Of a stretch of 64,000 bases of DNA, positions 11,511 through 20,283 are shown one piece after another. Position 1 is the stretch's first letter. Every line of letters starts with the position of its first letter. The notes below the pieces were generated by a model. It saw only the letters and a program-made list of their open reading frames with translations, had not been told where the DNA came from and made no database searches. This DNA comes from Streptomyces sp. V1I1 (GTDB lineage Bacteria; Actinomycetota; Actinomycetes; Streptomycetales; Streptomycetaceae), in assembly GCF_030817355.1 (NCBI RefSeq), contig NZ_JAUSZH010000001.1, positions 3,342,501 through 3,406,500 of the forward strand, given 5' to 3'. The position numbers and the translations under genes were made by a program.

Positions 11511-12737
11511 ATGAGCGCTGCAACCCCTCCCACCGAGCGCCGGGTCTCTGCCCGCATCGGCGCGATCTCCGAGTCCGCGACCCTCGCCGTCGACGCCAAG
11601 GCAAAGGCTCTCAAGGCCGCCGGGCGTCCGGTGATCGGCTTCGGCGCGGGTGAGCCGGACTTCCCGACACCCGACTACATCGTCGAGGCCGCGATCGAGG
11701 CCTGCCGCAACCCGAAGTACCACCGCTACACCCCGGCCGGCGGGCTCCCCGAGCTCAAGGCCGCCATCGCCGCGAAGACGCTGCGCGACTCCGGCTACGA
11801 GGTCGAGGCCGCCCAGATCCTGGTCACCAACGGTGGCAAGCAGGCGATCTACGAAGCGTTCGCGGCGATCCTCGACCCGGGCGACGAGGTCATCGTCCCG
11901 GCGCCGTACTGGACGACGTATCCCGAGTCGATCCGCCTCGCAGGCGGTGTCCCGGTCGAGGTCGTGGCCGACGAGACCACCGGCTATCGGGTCTCCGTGG
12001 AACAGCTGGAGGCGGCGCGCACGGAGCGTACGAAGGTCGTGCTCTTCGTCTCGCCGTCCAACCCGACCGGCGCGGTCTACAACCGGGCCGACGCGGAGGC
12101 GATCGGACGCTGGGCCCTCGAGCACGGGCTGTGGGTCCTGACGGATGAGATCTACGAGCACCTTGTGTACGGCGACGCCACCTTCACCTCGCTGCCGGCG
12201 CTCGTGCCCGAGCTCCGCGACAAGTGCATCGTGGTCAACGGTGTGGCCAAGACCTATGCGATGACCGGTTGGCGTGTGGGGTGGATCGTCGGCCCGAAGG
12301 ATGTGGTGAAGGCCGCGACCAACCTGCAGTCGCACGCCACGTCCAATGTGTCGAACGTGGCGCAGGTGGCCGCGCTCGCCGCGGTCTCCGGTTCGCTGGA
12401 CGCGGTCGCCGAGATGCGCACCGCCTTCGACCGCCGCCGCCAGACGATCGTGCGGATGCTCAACGAGATCGACGGCGTGCTGTGCCCGGAGCCGGAGGGC
12501 GCGTTCTACGCGTACCCCTCGGTGAAGGCGCTGCTCGGCAAGGAGATCCGCGGCAAGCGCCCGCAGACCTCGGTGGAGCTGGCGGCGCTGATCCTGGACG
12601 AGGCCGAGGTGGCGGTCGTACCGGGCGAGGCTTTCGGCACGCCGGGCTATCTGCGGCTGTCGTACGCGCTGGGCGACGAGGACCTTGTCGAAGGTGTGTC
12701 GCGGATGCAGAAGCTGCTGGCGGAGGCCCGCGACTGA
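11511..12737 (+). CDS. aspC: Pyridoxal phosphate-dependent aspartate aminotransferase (class I/II)
   Basis: 408 residues from the ATG at 11511 ([20 protein letters not shown]). Class I aminotransferase features are present: [16 protein letters not shown] near the N-terminus, the SNPTGAVY cofactor-loop segment, [11 protein letters not shown], and the PLP-lysine motif [16 protein letters not shown]. Such enzymes interconvert aspartate and oxaloacetate with 2-oxoglutarate/glutamate. It stands alone, divergent from tRNA-Trp, and is closed by the strong terminator at 12773-12812. The exact substrate is not fixed by sequence alone. Confidence 0.93.
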   Translation: MSAATPPTERRVSARIGAISESATLAVDAKAKALKAAGRPVIGFGAGEPDFPTPDYIVEAAIEACRNPKYHRYTPAGGLPELKAAIAAKTLRDSGYEVEAAQILVTNGGKQAIYEAFAAILDPGDEVIVPAPYWTTYPESIRLAGGVPVEVVADETTGYRVSVEQLEAARTERTKVVLFVSPSNPTGAVYNRADAEAIGRWALEHGLWVLTDEIYEHLVYGDATFTSLPALVPELRDKCIVVNGVAKTYAMTGWRVGWIVGPKDVVKAATNLQSHATSNVSNVAQVAALAAVSGSLDAVAEMRTAFDRRRQTIVRMLNEIDGVLCPEPEGAFYAYPSVKALLGKEIRGKRPQTSVELAALILDEAEVAVVPGEAFGTPGYLRLSYALGDEDLVEGVSRMQKLLAEARD

Positions 12738-12772
12738 TTCCGCCCTGGCCCCTTACATCCCCTTCTGTACTC

Positions 12773-12812
12773 AAACGCCGGACGGGCTGGTTTTCCAGCC
12801 CGTCCGGCGTTT
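12773..12812 (+). terminator. Intrinsic terminator after aspC
   Basis: A perfect 18-bp stem (12773-12790 with 12795-12812), TTTT loop, followed by a run of T. It is the strongest canonical terminator in the window and ends the aminotransferase transcript. Confidence 0.97.
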
Positions 12813-12926
12813 TTTTGCCGGGGTCGGCGGCGGAGCCCCGGTTGAAGGCCCGTTTCTTCGTTCGGGCAAGCGCCCGATCGGGGAAAGGGGCTGCCGGTCT
12901 GCGCGCGTGTGCGGCAAGATCCTGCA

Positions 12927-13946
12927 ATGGAGCACGTACGAGACCTCAGGCTGCTGCCGAAGGCCCATCTGCATCTGCACTTCACCGGGTCGATGCGGCC
13001 CACCACCCTGCTCGAGCTCGCCGACAAGTACGGCGTCCATCTGCCCGATGCGCTGACCAGCGGTGAACCGCCCAAACTGCGGGCGACCGACGAGCGCGGC
13101 TGGTTCCGTTTCCAGCGGCTCTACGACATCGCGCGGTCCTGTCTGCGCTCCCCCGAGGACATCCAGCGGCTGGTGCGCGAGGCGGCCGAGGAGGATGTGC
13201 GGGACGGCTCGGGCTGGCTCGAAATCCAGGTCGACCCGACCTCGTACGCCCCCATGCTGGGCGGCCTGATCCCAGCGCTGGAGATCATCCTGGACGCCGT
13301 GGAGCGTGCCGGGCGGGAGACCGGTCTCGGCCTGCGGGTGCTGGTCGCCGCGAACCGTATGAAGCACCCGCTGGACGCCCGGACGCTGGCGCGGCTCGCG
13401 GTCCGGTACCGGGACCGGGGGATCGTCGGCTTCGGCCTCTCCAACGACGAACGCCGCGGCATGGCACGGGACTTCGACCGCGCCTTCGCGATCGCCCGGG
13501 ACGGCGGACTGCTGGCGGCGCCGCACGGCGGCGAGCTGACGGGACCGGCGTCCGTACGGGACTGTCTGGACGATCTGGACGCGTCCCGGATCGGGCACGG
13601 GGTGCGGGCGGCGGAGGACCCCCGGCTGCTGCGGAAGCTGGCCGAGCGTGGGGTGACGTGCGAGGTGTGCCCGTCCTCGAATGTGGCGCTGGGCGTCTAC
13701 GAGAAGCCGGCGGACGTGCCACTGCGGACGCTGTACGACGCGGGGGTGCCGATGGCGCTGGGGGCGGACGACCCGCTGCTGTTCGGCTCGCGGCTGGCGG
13801 CACAGTACGAACTGGCGCGGAAGCACCACGGCTTCACGGACGCGGAACTGGCGGAGCTGGCGCGGCAGTCGGTGCGGGGCTCGGCGGCGCCGGAGGATGT
13901 CCGGAACAAGCTGCTGGCGGGGATCGACGACTGGCTGGCCGGCTAG
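12927..13946 (+). CDS. Adenosine deaminase family protein
   Basis: A 339-residue metal-dependent deaminase of the adenosine/adenine deaminase family. The ATG at 12927 gives MEHVRDLRLLPKAHLHLHFTGS, with the HxH metal motif. Further ligands and active-site pieces are PHGGEL (usually HAGE), RIGHGVRA, CPSSNVALG, and the metal-binding aspartates in MALGADDPLLFG. The family hydrolyses adenosine or adenine to inosine or hypoxanthine. The GG in place of AG before the catalytic Glu is a small departure. The neighbouring TetR gene is convergent. The substrate (adenosine, adenine or other) cannot be settled here. Confidence 0.88.
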   Translation: MEHVRDLRLLPKAHLHLHFTGSMRPTTLLELADKYGVHLPDALTSGEPPKLRATDERGWFRFQRLYDIARSCLRSPEDIQRLVREAAEEDVRDGSGWLEIQVDPTSYAPMLGGLIPALEIILDAVERAGRETGLGLRVLVAANRMKHPLDARTLARLAVRYRDRGIVGFGLSNDERRGMARDFDRAFAIARDGGLLAAPHGGELTGPASVRDCLDDLDASRIGHGVRAAEDPRLLRKLAERGVTCEVCPSSNVALGVYEKPADVPLRTLYDAGVPMALGADDPLLFGSRLAAQYELARKHHGFTDAELAELARQSVRGSAAPEDVRNKLLAGIDDWLAG

Positions 13947-13952
13947 CGGGCG

Positions 13953-14546
13953 CTAGCCGATTCCGCGCAGCAGGGTGCGGACGAGGCCCGCGGCGAACTC
14001 GTCGACCGGCTGCGGTGGCTTTCCGTCCTCGGTCATGTCGTACGCGAAGGCCCGCTGGGCGCAGGCGCCCAGCAGCAGGGATGCGGCCGCATAGGTGTCG
14101 GCGTCGGGCCCGATACGGCCGACGGCCTGCTCGGCGCGGAGGTAGGCGTCGAGCCTCCGGATGGGCATGTGCGGGCCCCGGCCCAGCTCACGCATGGCCG
14201 CGTCGTGGCGCTGCTTGAGCTTGGGCTCGGCGTAGAGCGAGGCGGCGATCGGGAAGCTGTCGGCGTAGAAGTGCGCGGCCTCGCGAGCGATCTCGGTGAG
14301 GTTCTCCTCGACGGTCCGCTCCCCCGGGTGCTCGACGAGCCGCTCCAGCAGCGGGTTGAGCTTGGGCAGCCGCTCCTTGAGCACGGTCACGAACAGCTCT
14401 TCCTTGTTCGCGAAGTACTTGTAGAGCGCCGCCTCCGAGCAGCCGGCTGCCTTGGCGATCTCCTTGGTGGTGGCGCGGGCGAGGCCGATGGTAAGCATGA
14501 GCTCGTGTGCGGCGTCGAGGATGCGGACACGGGCGGGTTTCTGCAA
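13953..14546 (-). CDS. TetR/AcrR family transcriptional regulator
   Basis: A 197-residue repressor from a TTG at 14546 (QKPARVRILDAAHELM) with GCGAGGA upstream. A longer GTG start at 14639 is possible, but would put the start inside the operator-like repeats. The N-terminal helix-turn-helix reads TTKEIAKAAGCSEAALYKYFANKEELF; the rest is a typical ligand-binding domain. It is divergent from the NAD(P)H-binding gene at 14657, and the gap carries inverted repeats, so it probably controls itself and that gene. Confidence 0.9.
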   Translation of the reverse strand: MQKPARVRILDAAHELMLTIGLARATTKEIAKAAGCSEAALYKYFANKEELFVTVLKERLPKLNPLLERLVEHPGERTVEENLTEIAREAAHFYADSFPIAASLYAEPKLKQRHDAAMRELGRGPHMPIRRLDAYLRAEQAVGRIGPDADTYAAASLLLGACAQRAFAYDMTEDGKPPQPVDEFAAGLVRTLLRGIG

Positions 14547-14589
14547 GGGATCCTCGCCTCGGGGCTTGTGGGGGCTTGTGGGGCCTTGA

Positions 14590-14639
14590 CTGGTGGGTGA
14601 GTGCTTACCCACTCTAGGGGTGAGTGAATACTTACCCAC
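14590..14639. promoter_or_regulatory. Paired operator-like inverted repeats for the TetR/NAD(P)H-binding divergon
   Basis: Two copies of GGGTGAG...CTTACCC-type inverted repeats lie side by side, the first with a 2-bp centre and the second with a longer centre (GGGTGAGT-GAAT-ACTTACCC). They lie between the TTG start of the TetR gene and the start of the divergent gene. TetR dimers usually bind such sites. Confidence 0.65.
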
Positions 14640-14656
14640 GCGAGGAGGGGTGCGCC

Positions 14657-15292
14657 ATGAAGTTCACAGTTTTCGGTGCGACCGGCGGGATCGGCCAGGA
14701 GATCGTCCGCCAGGCGCTGGCGGCGGGGCACGAGGTGACGGCGGTGGTGCGGAACCCGGCACGGCTGACGGTGAAGGGCGAGGGCCTGGAGATCGTCACG
14801 GCCGGCCTCGACGACCCGGAGGCGCTGAGGCCGGCCGTGGCGGGCCGGGACGCGGTGTTCTCGGGGCTCGGCCCGCGCACGATGAAGCAGGTGGGCATCG
14901 CGTCGGGCCTGACGCGCGTGATCCTTCGGGCGCTGGACGCGGAGGGGGTGCGCCGCTTCCTGGTGGTGAGCGCCGCGCCGCTCGGGCCCGTACCGGAGAA
15001 CGAGACATTCCTCCTGCGCTACATCGGGACGCCGCTGATCTCGCGGATCCTGCGCAAGCACTACGACGACCTGCGGACGATGGAGGCGCAGCTCCGCAAT
15101 AGCGCAACCGACTGGACGTCGGTGCGGCCTCCGAAGCTGGTGGATGCGCCGGTGACAGGGGTGTACCGGACGGCAGTGGGGGCGAATCTGCGGGGCGGGT
15201 CGAAGATCGGGCGGGCGGATGTGGCGCACGCGATGCTGGCGATGGTGGATGACGCGGCGACGCTGAAGCAGGCGGTGGGAGTGGCGTACTAG
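14657..15292 (+). CDS. NAD(P)H-binding protein (atypical short-chain dehydrogenase, NmrA/YwnB-like)
   Basis: 211 residues from ATG 14657 with GAGGAGGGG upstream. The Rossmann motif is GATGGIGQEIVRQAL at the N-terminus, followed by VVRNPARL and FLVVSAAPLGP. The catalytic Tyr-Lys pair of classical SDRs is not evident, so it is of the atypical SDR5 type and may be a reductase or a redox sensor. It is divergent from a TetR gene whose putative operators overlap its promoter. Confidence 0.85.
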   Translation: MKFTVFGATGGIGQEIVRQALAAGHEVTAVVRNPARLTVKGEGLEIVTAGLDDPEALRPAVAGRDAVFSGLGPRTMKQVGIASGLTRVILRALDAEGVRRFLVVSAAPLGPVPENETFLLRYIGTPLISRILRKHYDDLRTMEAQLRNSATDWTSVRPPKLVDAPVTGVYRTAVGANLRGGSKIGRADVAHAMLAMVDDAATLKQAVGVAY

Positions 15293-15303
15293 TTGGTGGC
15301 GTA

Positions 15304-16227
15304 CTAGTCGGTGGCGGGCTTGGGGCAGTCGTCGGCACGACGCTCCACGAGGTGGTAAGCGATCTTGGTTGTCTTCGGCGGACCCGGCAGCTCCAGGAGG
15401 GCCGTGTCCTTTGACACCAGGGTCATGTGCGCGGGGATGGGCAGGCCGTCGACGAACGAAATCATGCTTGCCGGCGCGCCTGGGCCTTCGGCCCTCCAGA
15501 GCCGGCCGCCGAATTCGGCGTAGCGCATGTCGCAGTCCTTGGTCATGTCGTATACGTACCTGGTGCCGATGTGCGGGTCCTTCGGGCCGAGCGTGGCCGC
15601 CGGAGCATCGGAGAACCTTCGCTCCGGCTCCTGGGCGAGGCAGGGCGGCGCTTCGCCGGACAGGGGGTGGTAGGTCAGAACGGGCGTCGCGGGCGAGTCG
15701 GTCTCGAAGGTGGCCGTGTCCACCTCCGCCCGGGTCCGTTGTCCGTCCGACCAACGCATGTAGCCGTGGAGGCGATCCGACGCCCAGCTGAACGTGAACT
15801 GGGTCCTGCCCTCGCTGCGTTCCCACACGCGGCCGCCGAAGACGGCGTATTTCAGGTCGCAGACGGCCGACAGGTCGTACCGGTAGCGCGTCCCTGTACT
15901 CGGCTTTGCGGGCCCGGTGTCCAGGGGACCACCTGCCTCCGACGGTGGCTGCGGCTCGTACGTCCCGCGGCTCAGGTGTGGCCCCTTCGAGGCCAGCGGC
16001 GGCGGATTGGGAGCAGGTCCCGTATCCGTCTCCGTCCACCGCACGCCCAGCGCCGATCCGCCCGCGACCAGCACCACCGCACCACACACCGCCAGGGACC
16101 GGCGGCGGTGGCGAGCGCGGCGGCCCTTCGCCAGGAACGTCTCCACCGCCGTCAGACCCCCAGGCGGGCCGTCCAGCTCGGCCAGGTCCCGCAGACCCCG
16201 CCTCAACACCTCTTCGTCGTCGCTCAC
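15304..16227 (-). CDS. Membrane protein coupled to an ECF sigma factor, with duplicated extracytoplasmic domain (putative anti-sigma or sensor)
   Basis: 307 residues from a GTG at 16227 that overlaps the sigma-factor stop (GTGA), so translation is probably coupled. Layout: a cytoplasmic N-terminus of about 43 residues, one membrane span (about 44-62), a Pro-rich linker, then two copies of a ~75-residue domain (112-187 and 221-293). Each copy begins GTRYxYD...CDxxYAxFGGRxW. No zinc HxxxCxxC anti-sigma motif is seen. Position suggests it regulates the adjacent SigE-type sigma factor; this is inference. I know no named family for the repeat. Confidence 0.75.
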   Translation of the reverse strand: MSDDEEVLRRGLRDLAELDGPPGGLTAVETFLAKGRRARHRRRSLAVCGAVVLVAGGSALGVRWTETDTGPAPNPPPLASKGPHLSRGTYEPQPPSEAGGPLDTGPAKPSTGTRYRYDLSAVCDLKYAVFGGRVWERSEGRTQFTFSWASDRLHGYMRWSDGQRTRAEVDTATFETDSPATPVLTYHPLSGEAPPCLAQEPERRFSDAPAATLGPKDPHIGTRYVYDMTKDCDMRYAEFGGRLWRAEGPGAPASMISFVDGLPIPAHMTLVSKDTALLELPGPPKTTKIAYHLVERRADDCPKPATD

Positions 16228-16748
16228 CGCGTGCCCCTTCCCGCATAACCGGCGAGCGCGCCCGCAGCGCGCAGCCGCTCCAAGGCCCTGTTGGTACGGC
16301 TCTTGACCGTCCCGGGCGAACAGCCGAGCAGCTCGGCCGTCTGTTCCACCGACAGGTCCTCGTAGAAGCGGAGCACCACCGCGGCACGCTGGGCACGGGG
16401 CAGGCCGGCGAGCGCACGGCCCAGTTCCAGCCGCGCCTCGGCGCTCCCAGCCATGTCGGGGCCGTCCCCGGCGCGGTCCGCTCCGGGGTGGACGAATTCG
16501 GTGTGCCAGCGGCGCCGACGCCAGGTCGCGTAGAGGTTGACGACCACCTTGCGGGCGTACGCCTGCGGCGACTCCCAGCCGGCCGAGCGACCCCACCGCT
16601 GATAGACCCGTATCAGCGCGGCCTGCACGAGATCCTCGGCCATGTGCGGATCACCCGTCAGCAGACGAGCGGTCCGCAGCAGCGACACATGTGACGCCGT
16701 CACGAAGTCCGCGAACTCCGAATCGCGAGCCGAGCTGCCCTGACGCAC
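16224..16748 (-). CDS. SigE-family RNA polymerase sigma factor (ECF)
   Basis: A 174-residue ECF sigma factor. Region 2 spans ARDSEFADFVTASHVSLLRTARLLTG to the DLVQAALIRVYQRW segment; region 4 contains LPRAQRAAVVLRFYEDLSVEQTAELLGCSPGTVKSRTNRALERLR. The pattern fits the SigE-like streptomycete ECF group. It overlaps the downstream membrane protein by 4 bp, the usual sigma/anti-sigma arrangement. Confidence 0.93.
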   Translation of the reverse strand: MRQGSSARDSEFADFVTASHVSLLRTARLLTGDPHMAEDLVQAALIRVYQRWGRSAGWESPQAYARKVVVNLYATWRRRRWHTEFVHPGADRAGDGPDMAGSAEARLELGRALAGLPRAQRAAVVLRFYEDLSVEQTAELLGCSPGTVKSRTNRALERLRAAGALAGYAGRGTR

Positions 16749-16869
16749 CGGCGCTCCCCCCGAGCGGTGAGTGGTCCGAAGACCCTGTCACCCACTCGAC
16801 AACCTGGGGAGCCCGGCAGGTTCCATCGAATCCCGGAGGCCGGTCAGGGACCGAGTCTGGGACCGATTA

Positions 16870-16909
16870 CTGATTCGGGGACTGATTCAGGAACTGGCTC
16901 AGAGACTGA
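16870..16909. repeat. 12-bp tandem repeat at the 3' end of murB
   Basis: Three imperfect 12-bp units beginning CTGATTC/CTGGCTC, plus a partial fourth, run across the murB stop codon. They may be slippage products; no function is evident. Confidence 0.6.
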
Positions 16910-17954
16910 CGCCGACGGTCACCGGCTCATTGACCAGCGTGACGCCGAACGCCTCGCGCACGCCCGCCACGACCTCGCGGGCCAGGGCCAGCAGGTCCTC
17001 GGTGGTGGCTTCGCCACGGTTGGTCAGGGCGAGGGTGTGCTTGGTGGAGATACGGGCCGGGCCCGTGCCGTACCCCTTGGTGAAGCCCGCCTTGTCGATC
17101 AGCCAGGCCGCCGACGTCTTGGTGCGGCCGTCCCCCGCCGCGAAGGCGGGCGGCGCGACGTCCTCGCCGAGCCGGTCACGGACCCGGGCGAGGAAGGACT
17201 CGTACTCCCCGGCCGTCAGGATCGGGTTGGTGAAGAAGGACCCTGCGGACCAGGTGTCGTGGTCCTCGGGGTCCAGCACCATGCCTTTGCCGGCGCGGAG
17301 CTTCAGTACGGTCTCGCGCGCCGCGGCGGCCGGGACGCGGTCGCCCGCCTCGACGCCGAGGGCGCGGGCCGTCTCGGCGTACTTGAGGGGGGCGGAGAGG
17401 CCGTCCGCGTCCTCAAGATCGAAGCGCACGCGCAGGACGACATAGCGCTCCGGGTGCTGCTTGAAGCGGCTGTGGCGGTACGAGAAAGCGCACTCGGCGT
17501 TCGGCACGGTGACCGTCTCGCCGGTGCGGCGGTCGTATGCGACGACCTCGGTGATGGTGCTGGACACTTCCTGGCCGTACGCGCCGACATTCTGGATCGG
17601 GGTCGCACCGGCCGAGCCGGGGATGCCGGCAAGGCACTCGATGCCCGCGAGGCCCGCCTCGACGGTGCGGGCGACGGCGTCCGTCCAGACCTCGCCGGCC
17701 GCCAACTCGAGTTTTGTGCCGGACAGTTCGAAGCCGCGGGTGGCGATGCGGAGCGCGGTGCCGTCGAAACCCTTGTCGCCGATGACCAGATTGCTGCCGC
17801 CGCCGATGATCAGCAGCGGGGTGCCGGTGGCGTCCGCCTCACGTACGGCGGCGATCACCTCGTCGTCGGTGGTCGCCGTGACGAGGCGGGTCGCGGGGCC
17901 GCCGAGCCGGAAGGTGGTCAGGGGGGCGAGGGGGGCGTCGTGGAGTTCCTGCAC
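16899..17954 (-). CDS. murB: UDP-N-acetylmuramate dehydrogenase
   Basis: 351 residues from GTG 17954 (QELHDAPLAPLTTFRLGGPA). MurB reduces UDP-GlcNAc-enolpyruvate to UDP-MurNAc with NADPH and FAD in peptidoglycan synthesis. The FAD-binding region IGGGSNLVIGDKGF and the GIPGSAGATPIQNVGAYGQE signature are clear, as is the catalytic-serine region DTWSAGSFFTNP. The C-terminal NEPVTVGVSL closes the usual fold. The ribosome site is weak. It is on the same strand as the MFS gene upstream, separated by about 130 bp. Confidence 0.96.
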   Translation of the reverse strand: MQELHDAPLAPLTTFRLGGPATRLVTATTDDEVIAAVREADATGTPLLIIGGGSNLVIGDKGFDGTALRIATRGFELSGTKLELAAGEVWTDAVARTVEAGLAGIECLAGIPGSAGATPIQNVGAYGQEVSSTITEVVAYDRRTGETVTVPNAECAFSYRHSRFKQHPERYVVLRVRFDLEDADGLSAPLKYAETARALGVEAGDRVPAAAARETVLKLRAGKGMVLDPEDHDTWSAGSFFTNPILTAGEYESFLARVRDRLGEDVAPPAFAAGDGRTKTSAAWLIDKAGFTKGYGTGPARISTKHTLALTNRGEATTEDLLALAREVVAGVREAFGVTLVNEPVTVGVSL

Positions 17955-18082
17955 GGGGACAAGGGTACGGTCCGTGGCCCCGCCGCTCGGGCGGGGCCAC
18001 GGACCGCATGCGTACACATGCTGTCGTACGGCTGCGACAGGGCTGCTATTCGGGCTGCGATACGGCCGCCGTGAGACGGCTG

Positions 18083-19525
18083 TCACACGGCGACGGGCGC
18101 GCGCTCATCGGCGGTCGCGGCCGCCTCCTCCGTCCCCGCCAGGGCGGTGCGGCGGCGGCCCGGGATCAGCAGCGCGACCAGCGCCGCGAGGGCTACTGCT
18201 CCCGCGCCGATCCAGAGCGCCGGGACGGTGCCGTCGGTGAAGGCGTCGGGGGTCTCGTAGCCGCCCTGGGCGGCGAAGACCGCGCCCAGGACAGCGACGC
18301 CGAGGGCTCCGCCGACCTCGCGCAGGGCGTTGTTGGCGCCGGAGGCGATGCCCTGCTCGGCAGGACGGACGCTGGACATGACCACGCTGGCCGCGGGGGC
18401 GAAGTACAGCGCCATACCGACGCCACCGAGGATCAGGCCGGGGAGCTGGGCCGCGTACGAGACACCCGGCTCCAGGACGATGGCGAAGAGCCCGAGTCCG
18501 ACCGCCTGGAGGGCGAGGCCGGTGGCGACGACCGGACGGCCGCCGATCTTGTCGGAGAGGTAGCCGGCGATGGGCGCGACGATCAGCGGCATGCCCGTCC
18601 AGGGGAGCATCCGCAGGCCCGCCTCGGTGGGCGAATAGCCGGCGACGCCCTGCAGGAACTGGCTGAGCAGGAAGATCGAGCCGAACATCCCAAGGAACAT
18701 CAGCAGGCTCGCGACATTGATCCCGAAGAAGGCGCGGTCGCGGAAGAGCCGCATGGGGAGCATGGGGTTCTTACTGGTGATCCCGTGGCGGACGAAAGCG
18801 AGGACGAGCGCTGTGCCCACGATCAGACCGGCCAGGATCGGGGTGCTGGTCCAGCCGTCGGCCTGGCCGTTGACCAGGGCGTAGACGATGCCAAAGAGGC
18901 CACCACTGACGAGCAGGGTGCCTGGGACGTCGAGCCGGGCGTTGGGGGCGTACGACTCGTCCAGGCGCAGCCGGGCCAGCGGCAGCAGAACAAGGCCGAT
19001 CGGAACGTTCAGCCAGAAGATCCACTGCCAGGAGATGTGCTCGGTGAGACTGCCGCCGATGAGGGGTCCACTGGCGACGGCGAGGCCGATGACGGCGCTG
19101 AAGATGCCGAGTGCCGCGCCACGGCGGGCGACGGGGACGGCCGCGGTGAGCAGGGTCAGGGTGAGCGGCATCATGACCGCGGCGCCGACGCCCTGGACGG
19201 CGCGGGCCGCGATGAGGGCGTCGATACCGGGCGCGAGGGCGGCTGCTGCGGATGCTCCGGTGAAGATCGCCAGGCCCGCTATGAAGAGCCTGCGGCGGCC
19301 GAAGCGATCGCCAAGGGCGGCGCCGAGCATCAGCAGGACGGCGAAGGTGAGGGTGTATGCGCTCACCGTCCACTCGAGGTCCTCCAGCGCGCCCCCGAGG
19401 TCCTCGCGAATGGAGGGGAGGGCGGTGGTGACGACGAGATTGTCGAGAGCCGCCATAAAGCCGGCGACACTGGTGATGACGAGGGCCCAGGCGGCGCTGG
19501 AGCGGCGGCCTGCTTGCTGGTTCAT
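18083..19525 (-). CDS. MFS drug-efflux transporter, DHA2 (EmrB/QacA-like) family
   Basis: A 480-residue proton-driven exporter with about 14 predicted spans. DHA2 markers include MAALDNLVVTTALPSIREDLG in the first span, GDRFGRRRLFIAG after span 2, and the motif-C-like SGPLIGGSLTEHISWQWIFWLNVPIG. GGGGAGCA precedes its ATG. A TetR gene lies 80 bp upstream on the same strand, and both promoters carry the same TTAGT-N8-ACTAA site, so TetR probably represses it. The substrate is unknown. Confidence 0.93.
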   Translation of the reverse strand: MNQQAGRRSSAAWALVITSVAGFMAALDNLVVTTALPSIREDLGGALEDLEWTVSAYTLTFAVLLMLGAALGDRFGRRRLFIAGLAIFTGASAAAALAPGIDALIAARAVQGVGAAVMMPLTLTLLTAAVPVARRGAALGIFSAVIGLAVASGPLIGGSLTEHISWQWIFWLNVPIGLVLLPLARLRLDESYAPNARLDVPGTLLVSGGLFGIVYALVNGQADGWTSTPILAGLIVGTALVLAFVRHGITSKNPMLPMRLFRDRAFFGINVASLLMFLGMFGSIFLLSQFLQGVAGYSPTEAGLRMLPWTGMPLIVAPIAGYLSDKIGGRPVVATGLALQAVGLGLFAIVLEPGVSYAAQLPGLILGGVGMALYFAPAASVVMSSVRPAEQGIASGANNALREVGGALGVAVLGAVFAAQGGYETPDAFTDGTVPALWIGAGAVALAALVALLIPGRRRTALAGTEEAAATADERAPVAV

Positions 19526-19539
19526 TGCTCCCCCAGAGG

Positions 19540-19559
19540 GTTAGTTATTAATGACTAAC
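19540..19559. promoter_or_regulatory. TetR operator at the MFS promoter
   Basis: The 18-bp core at 19541-19558 is TTAGT-TATTAATG-ACTAA, extended to a 20-bp inverted repeat by flanking G/C. It lies 15 bp upstream of the MFS start and shares arms and spacing with the site upstream of the TetR gene at 20243. Confidence 0.8.
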
Positions 19560-19603
19560 TTTCATCGGCGCAACTCACCCCGAGAAAGGGGCGGTTGGTG
19601 CGA

Positions 19604-20233
19604 CTAGCGCGGAACCTTGACGTCCGACGCGGCCTCAACGCCTGACGTGACCTTGGCGCCTGACGCGACCTTGGCGTCCGAAGCGACCTTGATGTCCGAC
19701 ATGTTGAGTCCGGACCACACCCGGTGTTCCTCCGGGAAGCCCAGCGCCACCAGAACGTTGATCAGCATGCCGCAGCCGAGGAAGTCGGTCGTCTGCTTCG
19801 AGTCCCCGGCGAAGGCGACCTGAGCCTGGTCCCAGACCTCGGCCCAGCCGGCCCTGATCCGTTCACCGAACTCGTGGTCCCCGGCCGCGTCGGCGGAGGC
19901 CACCGCGACATACGTCTGCATCTGCATCAGCAGCTTGTCGCTGTCGTCGATGAGCCGCATGTACGCGGCAGCCATCGCCTCCATCGGCGAACTGTCGGGA
20001 CGCCGCTCCAGGGCGTCGGCAAATGCCTTGGGGGTCTCCTCCAGACAGCGGAGTGCCGCGGCCAGGAACAGCTCCCGCTTGTTCTTGAAGAGACGGAAGA
20101 GGTACGGCTGCGACACGCCGACCCGCTTGGCGATCACCTCGGTGGAGGTGCCGTTGTAGCCGCCGTGCGCGAATTCGGTGATCGCGGCGCGGATGACGCT
20201 CTCGCGTCGCTCCTCTGCACTCATCCTGGCCAT
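19604..20233 (-). CDS. TetR/AcrR family regulator of the adjacent efflux gene
   Basis: A 209-residue repressor: MARMSAEERRESVIRAAI, helix-turn-helix STEVIAKRVGVSQPYLFRLFKNKRELF, then a ligand-binding domain. The last ~30 residues are an unusual repeat of KVASDA/KVASGA/KVTSGV units. It precedes the MFS gene on the same strand. Matching palindromes before both genes suggest autoregulation and control of efflux. An internal ATG at 20224 is an alternative start. Confidence 0.92.
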   Translation of the reverse strand: MARMSAEERRESVIRAAITEFAHGGYNGTSTEVIAKRVGVSQPYLFRLFKNKRELFLAAALRCLEETPKAFADALERRPDSSPMEAMAAAYMRLIDDSDKLLMQMQTYVAVASADAAGDHEFGERIRAGWAEVWDQAQVAFAGDSKQTTDFLGCGMLINVLVALGFPEEHRVWSGLNMSDIKVASDAKVASGAKVTSGVEAASDVKVPR

Positions 20234-20242
20234 GAAGCTAAG

Positions 20243-20260
20243 TTAGTGTCCAATCACTAA
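20243..20260. promoter_or_regulatory. TetR operator at its own promoter
   Basis: TTAGTG-TCCAAT-CACTAA, a perfect 6-bp inverted repeat about 10 bp upstream of the TetR start; same arm sequence and length as the site at 19541. Confidence 0.8.
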
Positions 20261-20283
20261 TGAAGTCAAGGGGCCAGGAACGA

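Noticed and set aside
18008..19558. 516-codon plus-strand frame opposite the MFS gene
   Set aside because: Shadow of the transporter; product is Gly/Asp/Arg/Glu-rich with no family features.
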